This document shows, one piece after another, positions 26,965-37,166 of a stretch of DNA of 64,000 nucleotides (positions are counted from its first letter, which is position 1; each line of letters begins with the position of its first letter). The stretch lies in NCBI RefSeq assembly GCF_900167085.1, contig NZ_FUXA01000006.1:1-64000 (forward strand), read 5' to 3'. This DNA comes from Eubacterium ruminantium. GTDB lineage: Bacteria; Bacillota; Clostridia; Lachnospirales; Lachnospiraceae. The notes beneath the pieces were generated by a model that was given only the letters and a program-made list of their open reading frames with translations, ran no database searches and was not told where the DNA came from. The translations under genes were made by a program, and so were the position numbers.

Positions 26965-28134
26965 ATGGCAGAAGTTGCAGATAAGAAAGACGCGTACGAA
27001 GTCCTCGGGGTTTCAAGAAACGCGAACGACAATGATTTAAAAAAGGCATACAGAGTTCTCGCAAAGAAATACCATCCTGATGCAAATCCGGGAGACAAAG
27101 AGGCTGAGGAAAGATTCAAGGAAGCTTCTGAAGCATATGCTATCCTCAGTAACGAAGAGAATCGTAAAAAGTACGATCAGTATGGCTGGACTGCATTTGA
27201 TCCAAATGGTAACGGCGGTGACAGCGGATTTGACTTTGCCGACATGGGAGATATCTTCGGTGATATCTTTGGAGACATGTTCGGTGGTGGTGCCAAGAAG
27301 ACTCAGACAACAGGTCCTGTAAAGGGTGCTGATATCAAGACAACTATTCGTTGTACATTTGAAGAGGCCGTATTCGGTACTCAGACAGAGATAGAGCTTC
27401 CTCTTAAGGATGAATGTCCTGTATGTAAGGGAACAGGTGCTCAGCCGGGACATCCTGCTGAAACTTGTGGTAAGTGTGGTGGTAAAGGCCAGGTTGCATT
27501 TACTCAGCAGTCACTTTTTGGTATGAACAGAACTATTCAGACTTGTCCTGATTGTCAGGGTACAGGTAAGATTATTAAGTTCAAGTGTAGTAACTGTGCA
27601 GGTTCAGGTTTCGTAAAGAGTAAGAAGAATATTCAGATCAAGGTTCCTGCAGGTATCGATAATGGACAGAGTATCAGACTTCGTGAGATGGGTGAGCCTG
27701 GTATCAACGGCGGAGGAAGAGGTGACCTTATAGTTTCTATCCTCGTTGATAAGCATGCTATCTTCTCAAGACAGGAGTATGATCTTTATTCTACAGAGAA
27801 GCTTAGCTTTACACAGGCAGCTCTTGGTGGAAGAATTAATCTTAATACTATTGATGGTCCTTATGAATACAGCATTCAGCCGGGTACTCAAAACAATACA
27901 AAGATTAAGCTCAAAGGAAAGGGTGTTCCTACTCTTAGGAATAAGAATGTCAGAGGTGATCACTATGTAACTCTCGCGGTTGAGGTTCCTGACAATCTTA
28001 CTGAAGAGCAGAAGCAGATCCTTGCAAGAGCTAAAGATCCGTATGGAGTTGAAGTAAGAGCGGCTACAGATTCGCTTGGCGGATTCTCATTTGGCGGACA
28101 TAGAAAGAAGAAAAAAGGATTTAAAAATTTATGA
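26965..28134 (+). CDS. dnaJ: Chaperone DnaJ (Hsp40)
   Basis: The start is the ATG at 26965, just after AAGGGG; the open frame upstream is the hairpin spacer. The 389-residue product has a J domain with HPD ([18 protein letters not shown]), a G/F-rich stretch, four zinc-finger CxxCxGxG repeats ([32 protein letters not shown]) and the C-terminal substrate domain. It stimulates DnaK ATP hydrolysis. Its stop overlaps the prmA start (ATGA). Confidence 0.98.
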   Translation: MAEVADKKDAYEVLGVSRNANDNDLKKAYRVLAKKYHPDANPGDKEAEERFKEASEAYAILSNEENRKKYDQYGWTAFDPNGNGGDSGFDFADMGDIFGDIFGDMFGGGAKKTQTTGPVKGADIKTTIRCTFEEAVFGTQTEIELPLKDECPVCKGTGAQPGHPAETCGKCGGKGQVAFTQQSLFGMNRTIQTCPDCQGTGKIIKFKCSNCAGSGFVKSKKNIQIKVPAGIDNGQSIRLREMGEPGINGGGRGDLIVSILVDKHAIFSRQEYDLYSTEKLSFTQAALGGRINLNTIDGPYEYSIQPGTQNNTKIKLKGKGVPTLRNKNVRGDHYVTLAVEVPDNLTEEQKQILARAKDPYGVEVRAATDSLGGFSFGGHRKKKKGFKNL

Positions 28135-29129
28135 TATGGAAAAAGTTAACGATTGATACGAGCGTAGAAGCAGTTGACCTTATAAGCGAATTTCTTAATG
28201 AGCTTGGAGTAGAAGGCGTTATGATAGAAGATAATGTTCCTATATCAGAAGACGACCTTAAGTCAATGTTTGTTGATATACCTCTTATCGAAGGTGAAAA
28301 TGATGGCACTGCCAAAGTTTCATGTTTCGTTGACGATTCATTTGATATTGATTCACTTAAGGCGGATATAGCGGCAGAGCTTGTCCGCCTTGAAGAGTTT
28401 ATAGACGTCGGAAGTAAAGAGATTTCCGTGACTGATACAAGTGATGACTCAACATGGCAGAATAACTGGAAGCAGTATTTCAAACCATTTAGATTATATG
28501 ACAATATAGTTATCCTCCCGACTTGGGAAGAGTATGAAGATATCAGACCTGACGATATAGTTGTATCTATAGAGTCGGTTATGGCATTCGGAACCGGTAC
28601 ACATGAGACAACAAAGCTTTGTATCGGCCAGTTAAAGAAGTATCTTAAGGAAGGTCAGTCTGTTTTCGATATTGGAAGCGGAAGCGGTATCCTTTCTATC
28701 ATCAGTGTTTATCTTGGCGCCGGATATGTTCACGGCATGGATATCGATCCGGATGCTGTTAAGGCAAGTTTTGAAAATGCAGAAGCAAATGGATTCGATA
28801 AAGACAGAATCGAATTCACATGCGGAAATCTTCTTGACAGCAATTATATTGCCGGAGTTTCAAAGGAAAGAACCGGCGATATCGCTAAAACTGCAGTAAA
28901 TAACAAGGTCGACAGACAGTATGATATAGTTGTTGCAAATATTCTTGCGGATGTTATCATGCCGCTTTCAGGCGTGGTACGACCATTTATGAAGGAAGGC
29001 GGACTTTTTATTACTTCAGGTATCATTGATACGAAGGAAGAGGAAGTAAAGGCAGAGCTTCTCAAGAATGGATTTGAGATCATAGATATAATTTACATGG
29101 GTGAATGGGTATCTATAGTCTGCAAGTAA
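28131..29129 (+). CDS. prmA: Ribosomal protein L11 methyltransferase
   Basis: A 332-residue SAM methyltransferase with [22 protein letters not shown] and a late NILADVI motif, the PrmA signatures. It trimethylates ribosomal protein L11. It overlaps dnaJ by four bases; dnaJ-prmA-rsmE is a frequent order in Firmicutes. A stretch of about 25 residues between the GNLLD strand and YDIVVANI is longer than in short family members. Confidence 0.95.
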   Translation: MIWKKLTIDTSVEAVDLISEFLNELGVEGVMIEDNVPISEDDLKSMFVDIPLIEGENDGTAKVSCFVDDSFDIDSLKADIAAELVRLEEFIDVGSKEISVTDTSDDSTWQNNWKQYFKPFRLYDNIVILPTWEEYEDIRPDDIVVSIESVMAFGTGTHETTKLCIGQLKKYLKEGQSVFDIGSGSGILSIISVYLGAGYVHGMDIDPDAVKASFENAEANGFDKDRIEFTCGNLLDSNYIAGVSKERTGDIAKTAVNNKVDRQYDIVVANILADVIMPLSGVVRPFMKEGGLFITSGIIDTKEEEVKAELLKNGFEIIDIIYMGEWVSIVCK

Positions 29130-29147
29130 TTATGATAAGGTATTTAA

Positions 29148-29942
29148 ATGAGTTTATATAGGTTTTATGTTGAGGGATGCAGCGATGCTTCCTACAAGAT
29201 ATATATATCAGGCAAAGATTATAATCATATAAAAAATGTCCTCAGACTCAGACCGGGTGAGGAGATCATAATCAGTGACGGTACATCAAGAGATTATCAT
29301 TGCAAGATCGCGGATTTCACAGAGGATGAATCTGTAGCTGCAGAGATAATCGATATCACGGATAATGCAACAGAGCTTCCTGCGGAGATAACATTATTTC
29401 AAGGAATGCCCAAAGCTGATAAATTCGAGCATATAATCCAGAAGACTGTGGAACTTGGAGTTCATGAGATATATCCTGTTATGATGAAGCGATGCGTTGT
29501 CAAAATGGATACAAACGGTAATGATAACAAGAAAGAAGCGAAAAAGCTTCAGAGATTTAATTCCATAGCAGAAGCTGCTGCGAAACAGTCTCAGCGAGGA
29601 ATCATTCCTGAGGTAAAGAACTTTATATCATTTAAAGAGGCGCTTACACTTGCAGGTGATATGGATGTGATCCTTGTTCCGTACGAGTCTGCAGAAGGCA
29701 TGGACTACGCGAGAGGAATCATTGAAGATATAAGGAAGCTATGTGACAGCGATTCGAAGGTTTGTGATCATAAACCGAGGGTGGCTGTATTTATAGGACC
29801 TGAGGGAGGATTTGCTCCGGAAGAGATTGAGAGTGCAACTGAAAAGGGTGGCAAGATCATTTCTCTCGGAAATAGAATACTTCGTACAGAGACAGCCGGA
29901 CCGACAGTTATGTCGATTTTGGGATTCATGCTCGATCGATAA
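29148..29942 (+). CDS. rsmE: 16S rRNA m3U1498 methyltransferase
   Basis: A 264-residue SPOUT-class methyltransferase, slightly longer than the usual 240-250. The N-terminal PUA-like part has DYNHIKNVLRLRPGEE. The knot has FIGPEGGFAPEEIE and then SLGNRILRTETAGP, the family signatures. It acts on the 30S subunit. It lies 18 bases after prmA. Confidence 0.95.
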   Translation: MSLYRFYVEGCSDASYKIYISGKDYNHIKNVLRLRPGEEIIISDGTSRDYHCKIADFTEDESVAAEIIDITDNATELPAEITLFQGMPKADKFEHIIQKTVELGVHEIYPVMMKRCVVKMDTNGNDNKKEAKKLQRFNSIAEAAAKQSQRGIIPEVKNFISFKEALTLAGDMDVILVPYESAEGMDYARGIIEDIRKLCDSDSKVCDHKPRVAVFIGPEGGFAPEEIESATEKGGKIISLGNRILRTETAGPTVMSILGFMLDR

Positions 29943-30011
29943 ATGTGATAAAAATAGAGTAATATAATTCAGATTAATAAAATTGATAAATCTGGGAATG
30001 TGATAGGTATT

Positions 30012-31154
30012 ATGGAAGCATATTTTGATAATTCGGCAACAACAAGAGTATATCCTGCGGTTAAGGATATAATGATCAAGGTTATGGACGAGGATTATGG
30101 TAATCCATCGTCGCTCCATATGAAAGGCATTGTGGCTGAAAGATACATTAAGAAAGCGGCGGAAAGTATAGCAAAAACACTTAGGGTGAAACCTGAGGAA
30201 CTTATATTTACAAGTGGTGGAACAGAGTCCAATAATCTTGCGATTATCGGAACAGCTCTTGCGAGAAAGAGACTTGGAAATCATATCATTTCAACACAGA
30301 TTGAGCATGCATCGGTTCATGCAACTCTTGATTTTCTGAAGAGTCTTGGGTTCGAAGTTACGCTTGTTGGAACAAATGATAAAGGTATCATTGATCCGAA
30401 GGAAGTTCTTGATGCGGTGAGAGAGGATACAATCCTCGTTTCATGCATGTATGTAAATAATGAGATAGGTGCCATCGAACCTGTTGAAGAGATAGCTGCA
30501 GGTGTTAAAAAGATTAATCCTGAGATTTATATGCATGTTGATGCTATACAGGCTTACGGAAAGATACCTGTATATCCGACTAAAATCGGTGCAGATCTTG
30601 TTTCCATAAGTGGTCATAAGATTCATGGACCAAAGGGTTCGGGTGCGCTATATGTCAAGAAAGGACTTCTTATCAAACCTATCATTTACGGCGGAGGACA
30701 GGGAAATGGAATGCGTTCCGGAACAGAAAATGTTCCTGCTATCGCCGGATTTGGAGTGGCTGCAGAAGAGTCATTCAGAGATTTTGATGCAAAGATAGAA
30801 CATATAAGAGATGTTAAGAATTATCTTATTGAAAAGATGACAAGCCTTCCGGATGTATTTAATAATTCCGGTGATGCTCCGCATATAGCAAGTTTTAGTT
30901 TTGTGGGAGTCAGAAGTGAAGTTATGCTTCACAGCCTTGAAGACAGTAATATTTATACATCTTCAGGTTCTGCATGTTCATCTCATAAGAGAGCGGCAAG
31001 TAATGTTCTTACTTCTATAGGACTCAGCAAGGACAGACTTGAGTCGACGCTTAGATTCAGTATCGGTGAAGATAATACAAGAGAACAGGTTGATTATATA
31101 TTTGAAACCATTAGTAAGCTCCTTCCGGTACTCAGACAATTTACAAGAAAATAA
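30012..31154 (+). CDS. Cysteine desulfurase (NifS/IscS-like)
   Basis: The ATG at 30012 gives the usual MEAYFDNSATT start; a GTG at 30000 is in frame and possible. The 380-residue PLP enzyme has the lysine in SGHKIHGPKG (K203) and the reactive cysteine in SGSACSSHK (C322), in a short loop as in group I enzymes. It takes sulfur from cysteine and would supply ThiI, whose gene is usually the next neighbour. Here glnN lies between the two. A terminator follows directly. Confidence 0.93.
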   Translation: MEAYFDNSATTRVYPAVKDIMIKVMDEDYGNPSSLHMKGIVAERYIKKAAESIAKTLRVKPEELIFTSGGTESNNLAIIGTALARKRLGNHIISTQIEHASVHATLDFLKSLGFEVTLVGTNDKGIIDPKEVLDAVREDTILVSCMYVNNEIGAIEPVEEIAAGVKKINPEIYMHVDAIQAYGKIPVYPTKIGADLVSISGHKIHGPKGSGALYVKKGLLIKPIIYGGGQGNGMRSGTENVPAIAGFGVAAEESFRDFDAKIEHIRDVKNYLIEKMTSLPDVFNNSGDAPHIASFSFVGVRSEVMLHSLEDSNIYTSSGSACSSHKRAASNVLTSIGLSKDRLESTLRFSIGEDNTREQVDYIFETISKLLPVLRQFTRK

Positions 31155-31161
31155 CTGTGAT

Positions 31162-31195
31162 TAGGGTGCAATAAAGAATTTGCACCCTATTTATT
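31162..31195 (+). terminator. Terminator of the hrcA-to-desulfurase run
   Basis: TAGGGTGCA / TGCACCCTA, perfect 9-bp stem with a 10-base loop, then TTTATTTAT. Confidence 0.8.
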
Positions 31196-31282
31196 TATAT
31201 TTTTAAGCGGTTGCTTAATTTTGTAAAGAAAAAGCATTTAAATACATAGTAATTCGTGGGTTTTTTATTAATGAAAATATGT

Positions 31283-31663
31283 TATAATGCTACTTGTTTT
31301 TCATTTTATGAAACGAGATGTTTAATTCGGTAAGATGAATTCTGAAATACGTACACGATATTTGTTCACACAATATGATTTGTTTCAAGAACAAGTAGTG
31401 AAACGTGGTTACACAATGTTATTTGATTCAAAAAACAAGTAGTGAAACATGGTTACGCATTATGATTTGTCCAAATGTGATTTGTTTCATGAACGAGTAG
31501 TGAAACATGATTACGCGATATTATTTGTTTCATGAACGAGTAGTGAAATACGTACACGAGAAATTGTCATACTCGACGTTAGACATTAAGGATGAGTAAA
31601 CAAGAGATGTCCTACTTGATATGAGACACATATTTGAGGATAAGATTTCAGGAGGAATAATTT
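31283..31663 (+). promoter_or_regulatory. Promoter and long repeat-bearing leader of glnN
   Basis: A TATAAT at 31283-31288 is the best -10 box; no clear -35 box is seen. The leader would be about 370 bases. It carries the 43-44-bp repeats listed separately and no coding frame. The glnN ribosome binding site (AGGAGG) is at 31650-31655. Confidence 0.45.
31344..31559. repeat. Tandem 43-44-bp repeats in the glnN leader
   Basis: The block CAAGTAGTGAAAC or CGAGTAGTGAAA begins at 31392, 31436, 31494 and 31537. Spacings are 44, 58 and 43; the 58 contains a 14-base local duplication of GATTTGT. Each unit carries TTTCA ... TGAAA, which can fold as a hairpin. The array is flanked by an identical 15-mer, GAAATACGTACACGA, at 31344-31358 and 31545-31559. 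Confidence 0.75.
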
Positions 31664-33769
31664 ATGGAAACATTTAAGAGTATACCGGAGTTTTACGGCT
31701 GCCTGGTATTTAATGACAGAGTTATGAAGGAACGACTTCCGAAGGATGTTTATAAAGCTGTTCAGAGTACAGCGAAGCAGGGCGTTCATCTTCAACTTGA
31801 GGTTGCAAATACAGTTGCAACAGTCATGAAGAACTGGGCACTTGAAAATGGTGCTACACATTATACTCACTGGTTTCAGCCTATGACAGGCCTTACAGCC
31901 GAGAAGCATGACAGTTTCATCACTCCGCTTGAGGATGGAAGCGTAATCATGGAATTTTCCGGTAAGGAACTTATCAAGGGTGAGTCAGATGCTTCCAGCT
32001 TCCCATCAGGAGGTATCCGTTCTACATATGAGGCGAGAGGATATACAGCATGGGATCCTTCTTCACCTGCATTTATCAAGGATGGCACATTATATATACC
32101 GACAGCATTCTGTTCTTACAGAGGTCAGGCTCTCGACAAGAAGACACCGCTTCTCAGATCTATGGATGCTATCTCGAATTCGGCAGTTAGACTTCTTCAT
32201 TTACTTGGAAAGACAGATGTTACAAGAGTAAATGTTACACTTGGTGCCGAGCAGGAATATTTCCTTATCGACAAAGAATTATACAAAGACAGAAAAGATC
32301 TTGTGATGTGTGGACGTACACTTATCGGTGCTCCTGCTCCTAAGGGTCAGGAGATGGAAGATCATTACTTTGGTGTTCTTAAGCCAAAGGTAGCCGGTTT
32401 CATGAAGGAACTTGATAATGAACTTTGGAAGCTTGGCGTTCCATCTAAGACAAAACATAACGAGGTTGCTCCGGCTCAGCATGAGCTTGCGCCTGTATTT
32501 GAAAATGCAAATATTGCCGTTGACCACAACCAGCTCACAATGGAAATAATGAAGAAAGTTGCAGACAAGTTCGGATATGCGTGCCTTCTTCATGAGAAGC
32601 CATTTGCAGGTATAAATGGTTCGGGTAAGCATGACAACTGGTCTATTTCGACAGATAAGGGCGAGAACCTTCTTAATCCTGGTAAGACACCGGGAGAGAA
32701 TACACAGTTCCTCATTTTCCTTATGGCTGTAATTGCTGCGGTTGATGATTATGCTGATTTCCTCAGACTCTCTGTAGCAACACCGGGAAATGATCATAGA
32801 CTTGGTGCAAATGAAGCGCCACCTGCAATCATTTCTGTATTTGTAGGAGATGAATTAGATGCAGTGCTTAAGGCTATCGAGAAGGGTGAGCATTATATTG
32901 GTGCTGACAAGCAGAAGATAAGCTGGGCAGGCATTCTTCCACATATAACAATCGATACAACAGATAGAAACAGAACATCACCATTTGCATTTACCGGTAA
33001 TAAATTTGAGTTCCGTGCACCGGGTTCTGCATTATCTGTAGCACAGCCAAATATCGTTCTTAATACAGCGGTTGCTGAAGAGCTTGATAAGATTTATGAA
33101 GTGCTTAAAGATGTACCTGCTGATAAGCTTGATAAAGAAATCTACAAGCTTCTCCAAAATCTTCTTAAAGAGCATAAGAAGGTAATCTTCAATGGTGATG
33201 GTTATACAGAGGAGTGGGTCGTTGAGGCTGAGAAGAGAGGGCTTCATAACTATAAATCAACTCCGGAAGCAATCCCTCATATAATTGATGAGAAGAATAT
33301 CGAACTTATGGAGAAGCATAACGTTCTTTCCAGCGAAGAACTCCATGCTAAGTATGAGATTTTCCTTGAGAACTATAGTAAGGTTATTCATATTGAAGCG
33401 CTCACAATGCAGGAGATGGTTCGTAAGGATGTAACAGCCGGTATTGTACTCTACATGAAGGATGTTACAAATGAAGCGCTTAAGAAGAAGCAGCTTCTTC
33501 CAAATCTCAACTGCAATTATGAAGAGAATATAATCACAACTCTTGATGAGACAGAAAATGCAATGTTCGAAATGCTCGCTAAGCTTACTGAGGATACAAA
33601 GAAAGCTGAGGGTATCAAGGATGTGCTTGAAGCAGCTAAATTCTATCATGACACAGTTCTTGCAGATATGGACGAACTCAGAAAATCAGTTGATAAAGCT
33701 GAGGCTATCATTCCAAATAGCTACCTTCCATATCCAACATACGGAGAGCTTCTCTTCTCACTGAGATAA
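31664..33769 (+). CDS. glnN: Type III glutamine synthetase
   Basis: A 701-residue GSIII, much longer than GSI. It makes glutamine from glutamate and ammonia and is the main form in many rumen and gut anaerobes. Family blocks seen are EQEYFLID, KTKHNEVAPAQHELAP, GINGSGKHDNWS (glutamate site), ATPGNDHRLGANEAPPA and the C-terminal TPEAIPH and LPYPTYGELLF. The start follows AGGAGG. It has its own leader and terminator, so it is regulated apart from the genes on both sides. Confidence 0.97.
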   Translation: METFKSIPEFYGCLVFNDRVMKERLPKDVYKAVQSTAKQGVHLQLEVANTVATVMKNWALENGATHYTHWFQPMTGLTAEKHDSFITPLEDGSVIMEFSGKELIKGESDASSFPSGGIRSTYEARGYTAWDPSSPAFIKDGTLYIPTAFCSYRGQALDKKTPLLRSMDAISNSAVRLLHLLGKTDVTRVNVTLGAEQEYFLIDKELYKDRKDLVMCGRTLIGAPAPKGQEMEDHYFGVLKPKVAGFMKELDNELWKLGVPSKTKHNEVAPAQHELAPVFENANIAVDHNQLTMEIMKKVADKFGYACLLHEKPFAGINGSGKHDNWSISTDKGENLLNPGKTPGENTQFLIFLMAVIAAVDDYADFLRLSVATPGNDHRLGANEAPPAIISVFVGDELDAVLKAIEKGEHYIGADKQKISWAGILPHITIDTTDRNRTSPFAFTGNKFEFRAPGSALSVAQPNIVLNTAVAEELDKIYEVLKDVPADKLDKEIYKLLQNLLKEHKKVIFNGDGYTEEWVVEAEKRGLHNYKSTPEAIPHIIDEKNIELMEKHNVLSSEELHAKYEIFLENYSKVIHIEALTMQEMVRKDVTAGIVLYMKDVTNEALKKKQLLPNLNCNYEENIITTLDETENAMFEMLAKLTEDTKKAEGIKDVLEAAKFYHDTVLADMDELRKSVDKAEAIIPNSYLPYPTYGELLFSLR

Positions 33770-33777
33770 TTAAACTG

Positions 33778-33822
33778 AAATATATGGCCGCCGCATTTTA
33801 GGATGTAGCGGCTATATTTGTG
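33778..33822 (+). terminator. Terminator of glnN
   Basis: AAATATA..GCCGC pairs with GCGGCTATATTT (about 12 bp) around a loop of 17 bases, followed by GTGTG rather than a clean T-run. Confidence 0.5.
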
Positions 33823-33898
33823 TGAAAATAAAAAGCTTGCGAAATAAAAATAATAGTATACAATAATTTTTGAGAATAAAAACGAAAGAGTGGATAAT

Positions 33899-35128
33899 AT
33901 GGAATACAATACATTTTTGATCAAGTATGCCGAGATTGGTACAAAGGGAAAGAACAGATATAAATTCGAAGATCATCTTTGCAAGAGGATGAGACAGAGA
34001 CTTAAGGCTCTCGGTAATTTTGAAGTTAGACGTGAATATGGAAGAATTTTCGTGGTTGCAAAGTCGGACTTTGACTACGATGAAGCTATAAATAGACTTA
34101 CAAGAATTTTCGGCATTTCCGGTGTTTGTCCGGTTATGGAAATCGATTCCCTTGAGTATGAAGATATCTCAGCGGGAGTTGTTAAATATGTAGATGAGGA
34201 ATTCTCGGACATTTTAAAAACTGCAGCAAAGTTCAGAAGAAGTGAAGATGAGGCTGCGGTAACATTTAAAATGAATGTTAGACGTCACAATAAGGAATAT
34301 CCGATCAACTCTATGGAGATGGCTGCAAGACTTGGTGGAGATGTGCTTGCTAAGTATGAAGATGCCGGCATGAAGGTTGACGTTCATAAACCTGAGTACG
34401 TCATCAATGTTGAGATTAGAAATGTAGTTTATATTTATTCAAAGATCATTCCGGGTGCCTGCGGTCTTCCTGTTGGTACAAACGGAAAAGCTATATCCCT
34501 TCTTTCAGGTGGTATCGACAGTCCTGTTGCAACATATATGATTGCAAAACGTGGTGTTGAAATGGAAGCTGTTTATTTCAATGCACCTCCATATACATCA
34601 GAGAGAGCAAAGGATAAAGTTAAAGAACTTGGAACTATAGTTTCTCAGTATGCAGGTCCTATCAAGCTCCATATCGTTAACTTCACTGATTGCCAGCTGG
34701 CGATATATAAGAATTGTCCGCATGATGAACTGACTATCATTATGAAGAGAATAATGTTCAGAATGGCAGAGGACATCGCAAAACGAGATGATTGCCAGTG
34801 TATAGTTACCGGTGAGAGTATAGGTCAGGTATCTTCACAGACCACATTCAGTCTTAAAGTTATAAATGATGCTGTCAAAGAAGTTCCTGTATATAGACCA
34901 CTTATAGGAATGGATAAACAGGAAATAATAGAGATGTCGCAGAAAATCGGCACATATGAAACATCAATCCTTCCTTACGAAGATTGTTGTACGATATTTG
35001 TTGCAAAGCATCCTGTAACCAAACCAACACTTGAACAAATAATCGAATCTGAGAAGAAACTTGAAGGTATAATTGAACCACTTTATGAAGAGGCACTTAA
35101 CGGAGCGGAGATAGTATACCTTAAATGA
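33899..35128 (+). CDS. thiI: tRNA 4-thiouridine synthase ThiI
   Basis: The ATG at 33899 is used; a GTG nine bases earlier is in frame. The 409-residue protein has an N-terminal ferredoxin-like and THUMP domain (residues 1-170), then the PP-loop SGGIDSPV (203-210). There is no rhodanese domain, the usual form in Firmicutes. ThiI transfers sulfur to U8 of tRNA and can feed thiamine thiazole synthesis, taking sulfur from the desulfurase. It ends before a spacer with three hairpins. Confidence 0.95.
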   Translation: MEYNTFLIKYAEIGTKGKNRYKFEDHLCKRMRQRLKALGNFEVRREYGRIFVVAKSDFDYDEAINRLTRIFGISGVCPVMEIDSLEYEDISAGVVKYVDEEFSDILKTAAKFRRSEDEAAVTFKMNVRRHNKEYPINSMEMAARLGGDVLAKYEDAGMKVDVHKPEYVINVEIRNVVYIYSKIIPGACGLPVGTNGKAISLLSGGIDSPVATYMIAKRGVEMEAVYFNAPPYTSERAKDKVKELGTIVSQYAGPIKLHIVNFTDCQLAIYKNCPHDELTIIMKRIMFRMAEDIAKRDDCQCIVTGESIGQVSSQTTFSLKVINDAVKEVPVYRPLIGMDKQEIIEMSQKIGTYETSILPYEDCCTIFVAKHPVTKPTLEQIIESEKKLEGIIEPLYEEALNGAEIVYLK

Positions 35129-35614
35129 TAATATTTTGCACAATGTAATATTTACTAAACAAATTGCTGTTATCGGATAAATATACTCACAGCATTAAGC
35201 TATTAAATCAATAAATAATTCATATCGAAAGTTTACGCATATCAAGGGCAGATCCAAAAGATCTGCCCTTGATCAGTTTAGAGAGAACAATATATGATTA
35301 ACGGTGAATAACCGTTATCCCGCTATATAAAAGGGTTTTAGAAGAATCATGATGTGACATGTCATGATTCTTCTAGAATGGTTTTATCTGATTTTTTGGA
35401 TTTTTATCAATAATTAGATATGTGTTGTACTGGGATAAGAAGGATATAAATTAATTTTTGGGGTTAATCATTCCTTAATAAGTCCTTAATAAACACTCCG
35501 AAAGTTTACTAAACTAAAGGAAAAACGCATATAATTATACAAAAAATCGCTTACAATATATATGAAATGAACAACAAAAAGTTTAAAAATAATTATGAAA
35601 TTATGAATTTTTTG
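35129..35614. other. Structured spacer with three hairpins and no gene
   Basis: The stems are 35241-35254 with 35260-35273 (14 bp, perfect, loop CAAAA), 35299-35305 with 35311-35317 (7 bp, loop GAATA) and 35340-35352 with 35362-35374 (13 bp, perfect, loop TGTGACATG). None has a long T-run. They may be a terminator set, a small RNA or a mobile-element scar. No open frame here looks coding. Confidence 0.55.
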
Positions 35615-35643
35615 TTGACGAGACATAATAATTGGTTTAGACT
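35615..35643 (+). promoter_or_regulatory. Promoter of the secreted protein gene
   Basis: TTGACG (35615-35620), 17 bases, TAGACT (35638-35643), about 75 bases before the start. Confidence 0.45.
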
Positions 35644-35717
35644 TCACCTTAAGTGTTAATACTTTTTTATGGGGCGTAATTATATAAAACACGAGTAAAG
35701 TAAAAAAGGAGGAAAGT

Positions 35718-36935
35718 ATGAAGTTAAAGAAATTTACTTTAGGACTCACACTTGCTTTTGCATTAGCTCTTCCTGCATCAGGACTTAAGGTTACTGTTGA
35801 TTCTGCATCAAAAGTAGAGGCGGCAGAAGCATCACAGTGTGAAAAGGCAACAACAACGGTGACATTTAAGGCAGGGGGCAATATTTCTGTTACTTTCACC
35901 GACCTTACATCCGAGACAAAGAACGATCTCGCACTTGATCTTAATGATGCATTAGGAATTGCATTTGGTAGCGGATCCGTAAAGCCAATTCTGGTTGATG
36001 GTGTTGCTAAGAAGATCAAAAAGAGCGGAAGCACAATGCTCATTGGAGATGGAACTAAGTATGAACCACTTGTAGAATATGTTAACAGAACAGTTACTAC
36101 AGAGACAACAGTTTCATGGACAACAAATACTAAGGTTGCTTCTTACATCAAGAGTTTTGCAGGAGCAAAATCTTATCAGTATGCGATTGTTCTTGAGGAT
36201 GAGCTTAAGATTACAAACGTAAGCAAATCATCAATAAGAATTAATGGAAAGAATTACAAGTATGTCATCAAAGGTGGAAATCTTGTATTCGACGGAGATC
36301 TCACAGATCTTTTTGCTCCACTTGTTTCAGCAAAGGCTGTAGCAACAACGGCAGAAGGTCATGATATCAAGAAGGTAGATAAGGTTCTTGCAACACCATA
36401 CAAGATGGGAACAAAAGAATATTATGAATGTTCTAAGTGTGGAAAGCTTTATAGCGATGCTGCTCTTACAAAAGAGATCAAGGCTCCTATCAAGACATCT
36501 ACATTCAGCAAGTCATCAGGACTCCAGAAGAGTAAGAATGGTACAAATGCTGATGGAAAATGGTATGTTGTTAAGAATTGGGTTGTAGATAAAACATACA
36601 CAGGATTCTGCAAGAATGAGAACGGTAACTGGTACATCGAAAACGGTAAACTTGATTTTGCCAGAAGAGATATCGTTAAGGGCAAGATCGATGGCGTTGA
36701 AGGATGGTATTTCGTTAGCGGTGGTGAATTCAAGAAGGTAACATCTATCGAGAAGAACGCAAATGGTTGGTTCTATATCAAAGATGGTAAGGTTGACTTC
36801 TCATTCACAGGTATCGCTAAGAACCAGTATGGTTCATTCTATTGCAAGAACGCTAAGGTTGATTTCAGCTTCAGCGGAACAGTTAAGTATAACGGAAAGA
36901 CATACACTGTTAAGGGTGGTAAGGTCGTAGAGTAA
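35718..36935 (+). CDS. Secreted protein with C-terminal cell-wall-binding-like repeats
   Basis: A 405-residue exported protein. The N-terminus is a signal peptide (MKLKKF, then a hydrophobic core ending near ASG), with cleavage likely by about residue 40 (VEAAEA). Residues about 40-200 are beta-rich and unrecognised. Residues about 205-260 contain the ECSKCGKLYSDA motif often seen in Lachnospiraceae surface proteins. The last 120 residues are repeats of about 20-25 residues (NWYIENGKLDFA, GWFYIKDGKVDFSFTG, SFYCKNAKVDFSFSG) ending KGGKVVE, similar to glucan- or choline-binding repeats. It probably sits on the cell surface. It has its own terminator. Confidence 0.8.
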   Translation: MKLKKFTLGLTLAFALALPASGLKVTVDSASKVEAAEASQCEKATTTVTFKAGGNISVTFTDLTSETKNDLALDLNDALGIAFGSGSVKPILVDGVAKKIKKSGSTMLIGDGTKYEPLVEYVNRTVTTETTVSWTTNTKVASYIKSFAGAKSYQYAIVLEDELKITNVSKSSIRINGKNYKYVIKGGNLVFDGDLTDLFAPLVSAKAVATTAEGHDIKKVDKVLATPYKMGTKEYYECSKCGKLYSDAALTKEIKAPIKTSTFSKSSGLQKSKNGTNADGKWYVVKNWVVDKTYTGFCKNENGNWYIENGKLDFARRDIVKGKIDGVEGWYFVSGGEFKKVTSIEKNANGWFYIKDGKVDFSFTGIAKNQYGSFYCKNAKVDFSFSGTVKYNGKTYTVKGGKVVE

Positions 36936-36962
36936 ACTAACTGTTTGATTCTAAAATATAAT

Positions 36963-36997
36963 AATGTGCATCTGGCTATACCGGATGCACATTTTAT
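36963..36997 (+). terminator. Terminator of the secreted protein gene
   Basis: AATGTGCATCTGG / CCGGATGCACATT, 13-bp stem with one G-U pair and loop CTATA, then TTTATATG. Confidence 0.85.
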
Positions 36998-37166
36998 ATG
37001 AAAAAGTAGTAGGTAACACAAAAAGTGATTATTGATAACAAAACATCTATAAGACAGATGTCAATTAACGACAAGATGATGTCGAAAAAAGATAAAGACT
37101 AACCGGCAAGATATACCGGAATAAATACAGATGCACAAAAAACCGGGAGGAGGAAGACAAAATACT

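Noticed and set aside
29739-30284. 181-codon reverse ORF across rsmE and the desulfurase
   Set aside because: Antisense to two conserved genes.
31344-31559. Repeat array as a CRISPR
   Set aside because: Units are degenerate and joined head to tail; there are no unique spacers of constant length and no cas genes.
32279-32797. 172-codon reverse ORF inside glnN
   Set aside because: Antisense shadow of a conserved gene; no start signals and no family likeness.
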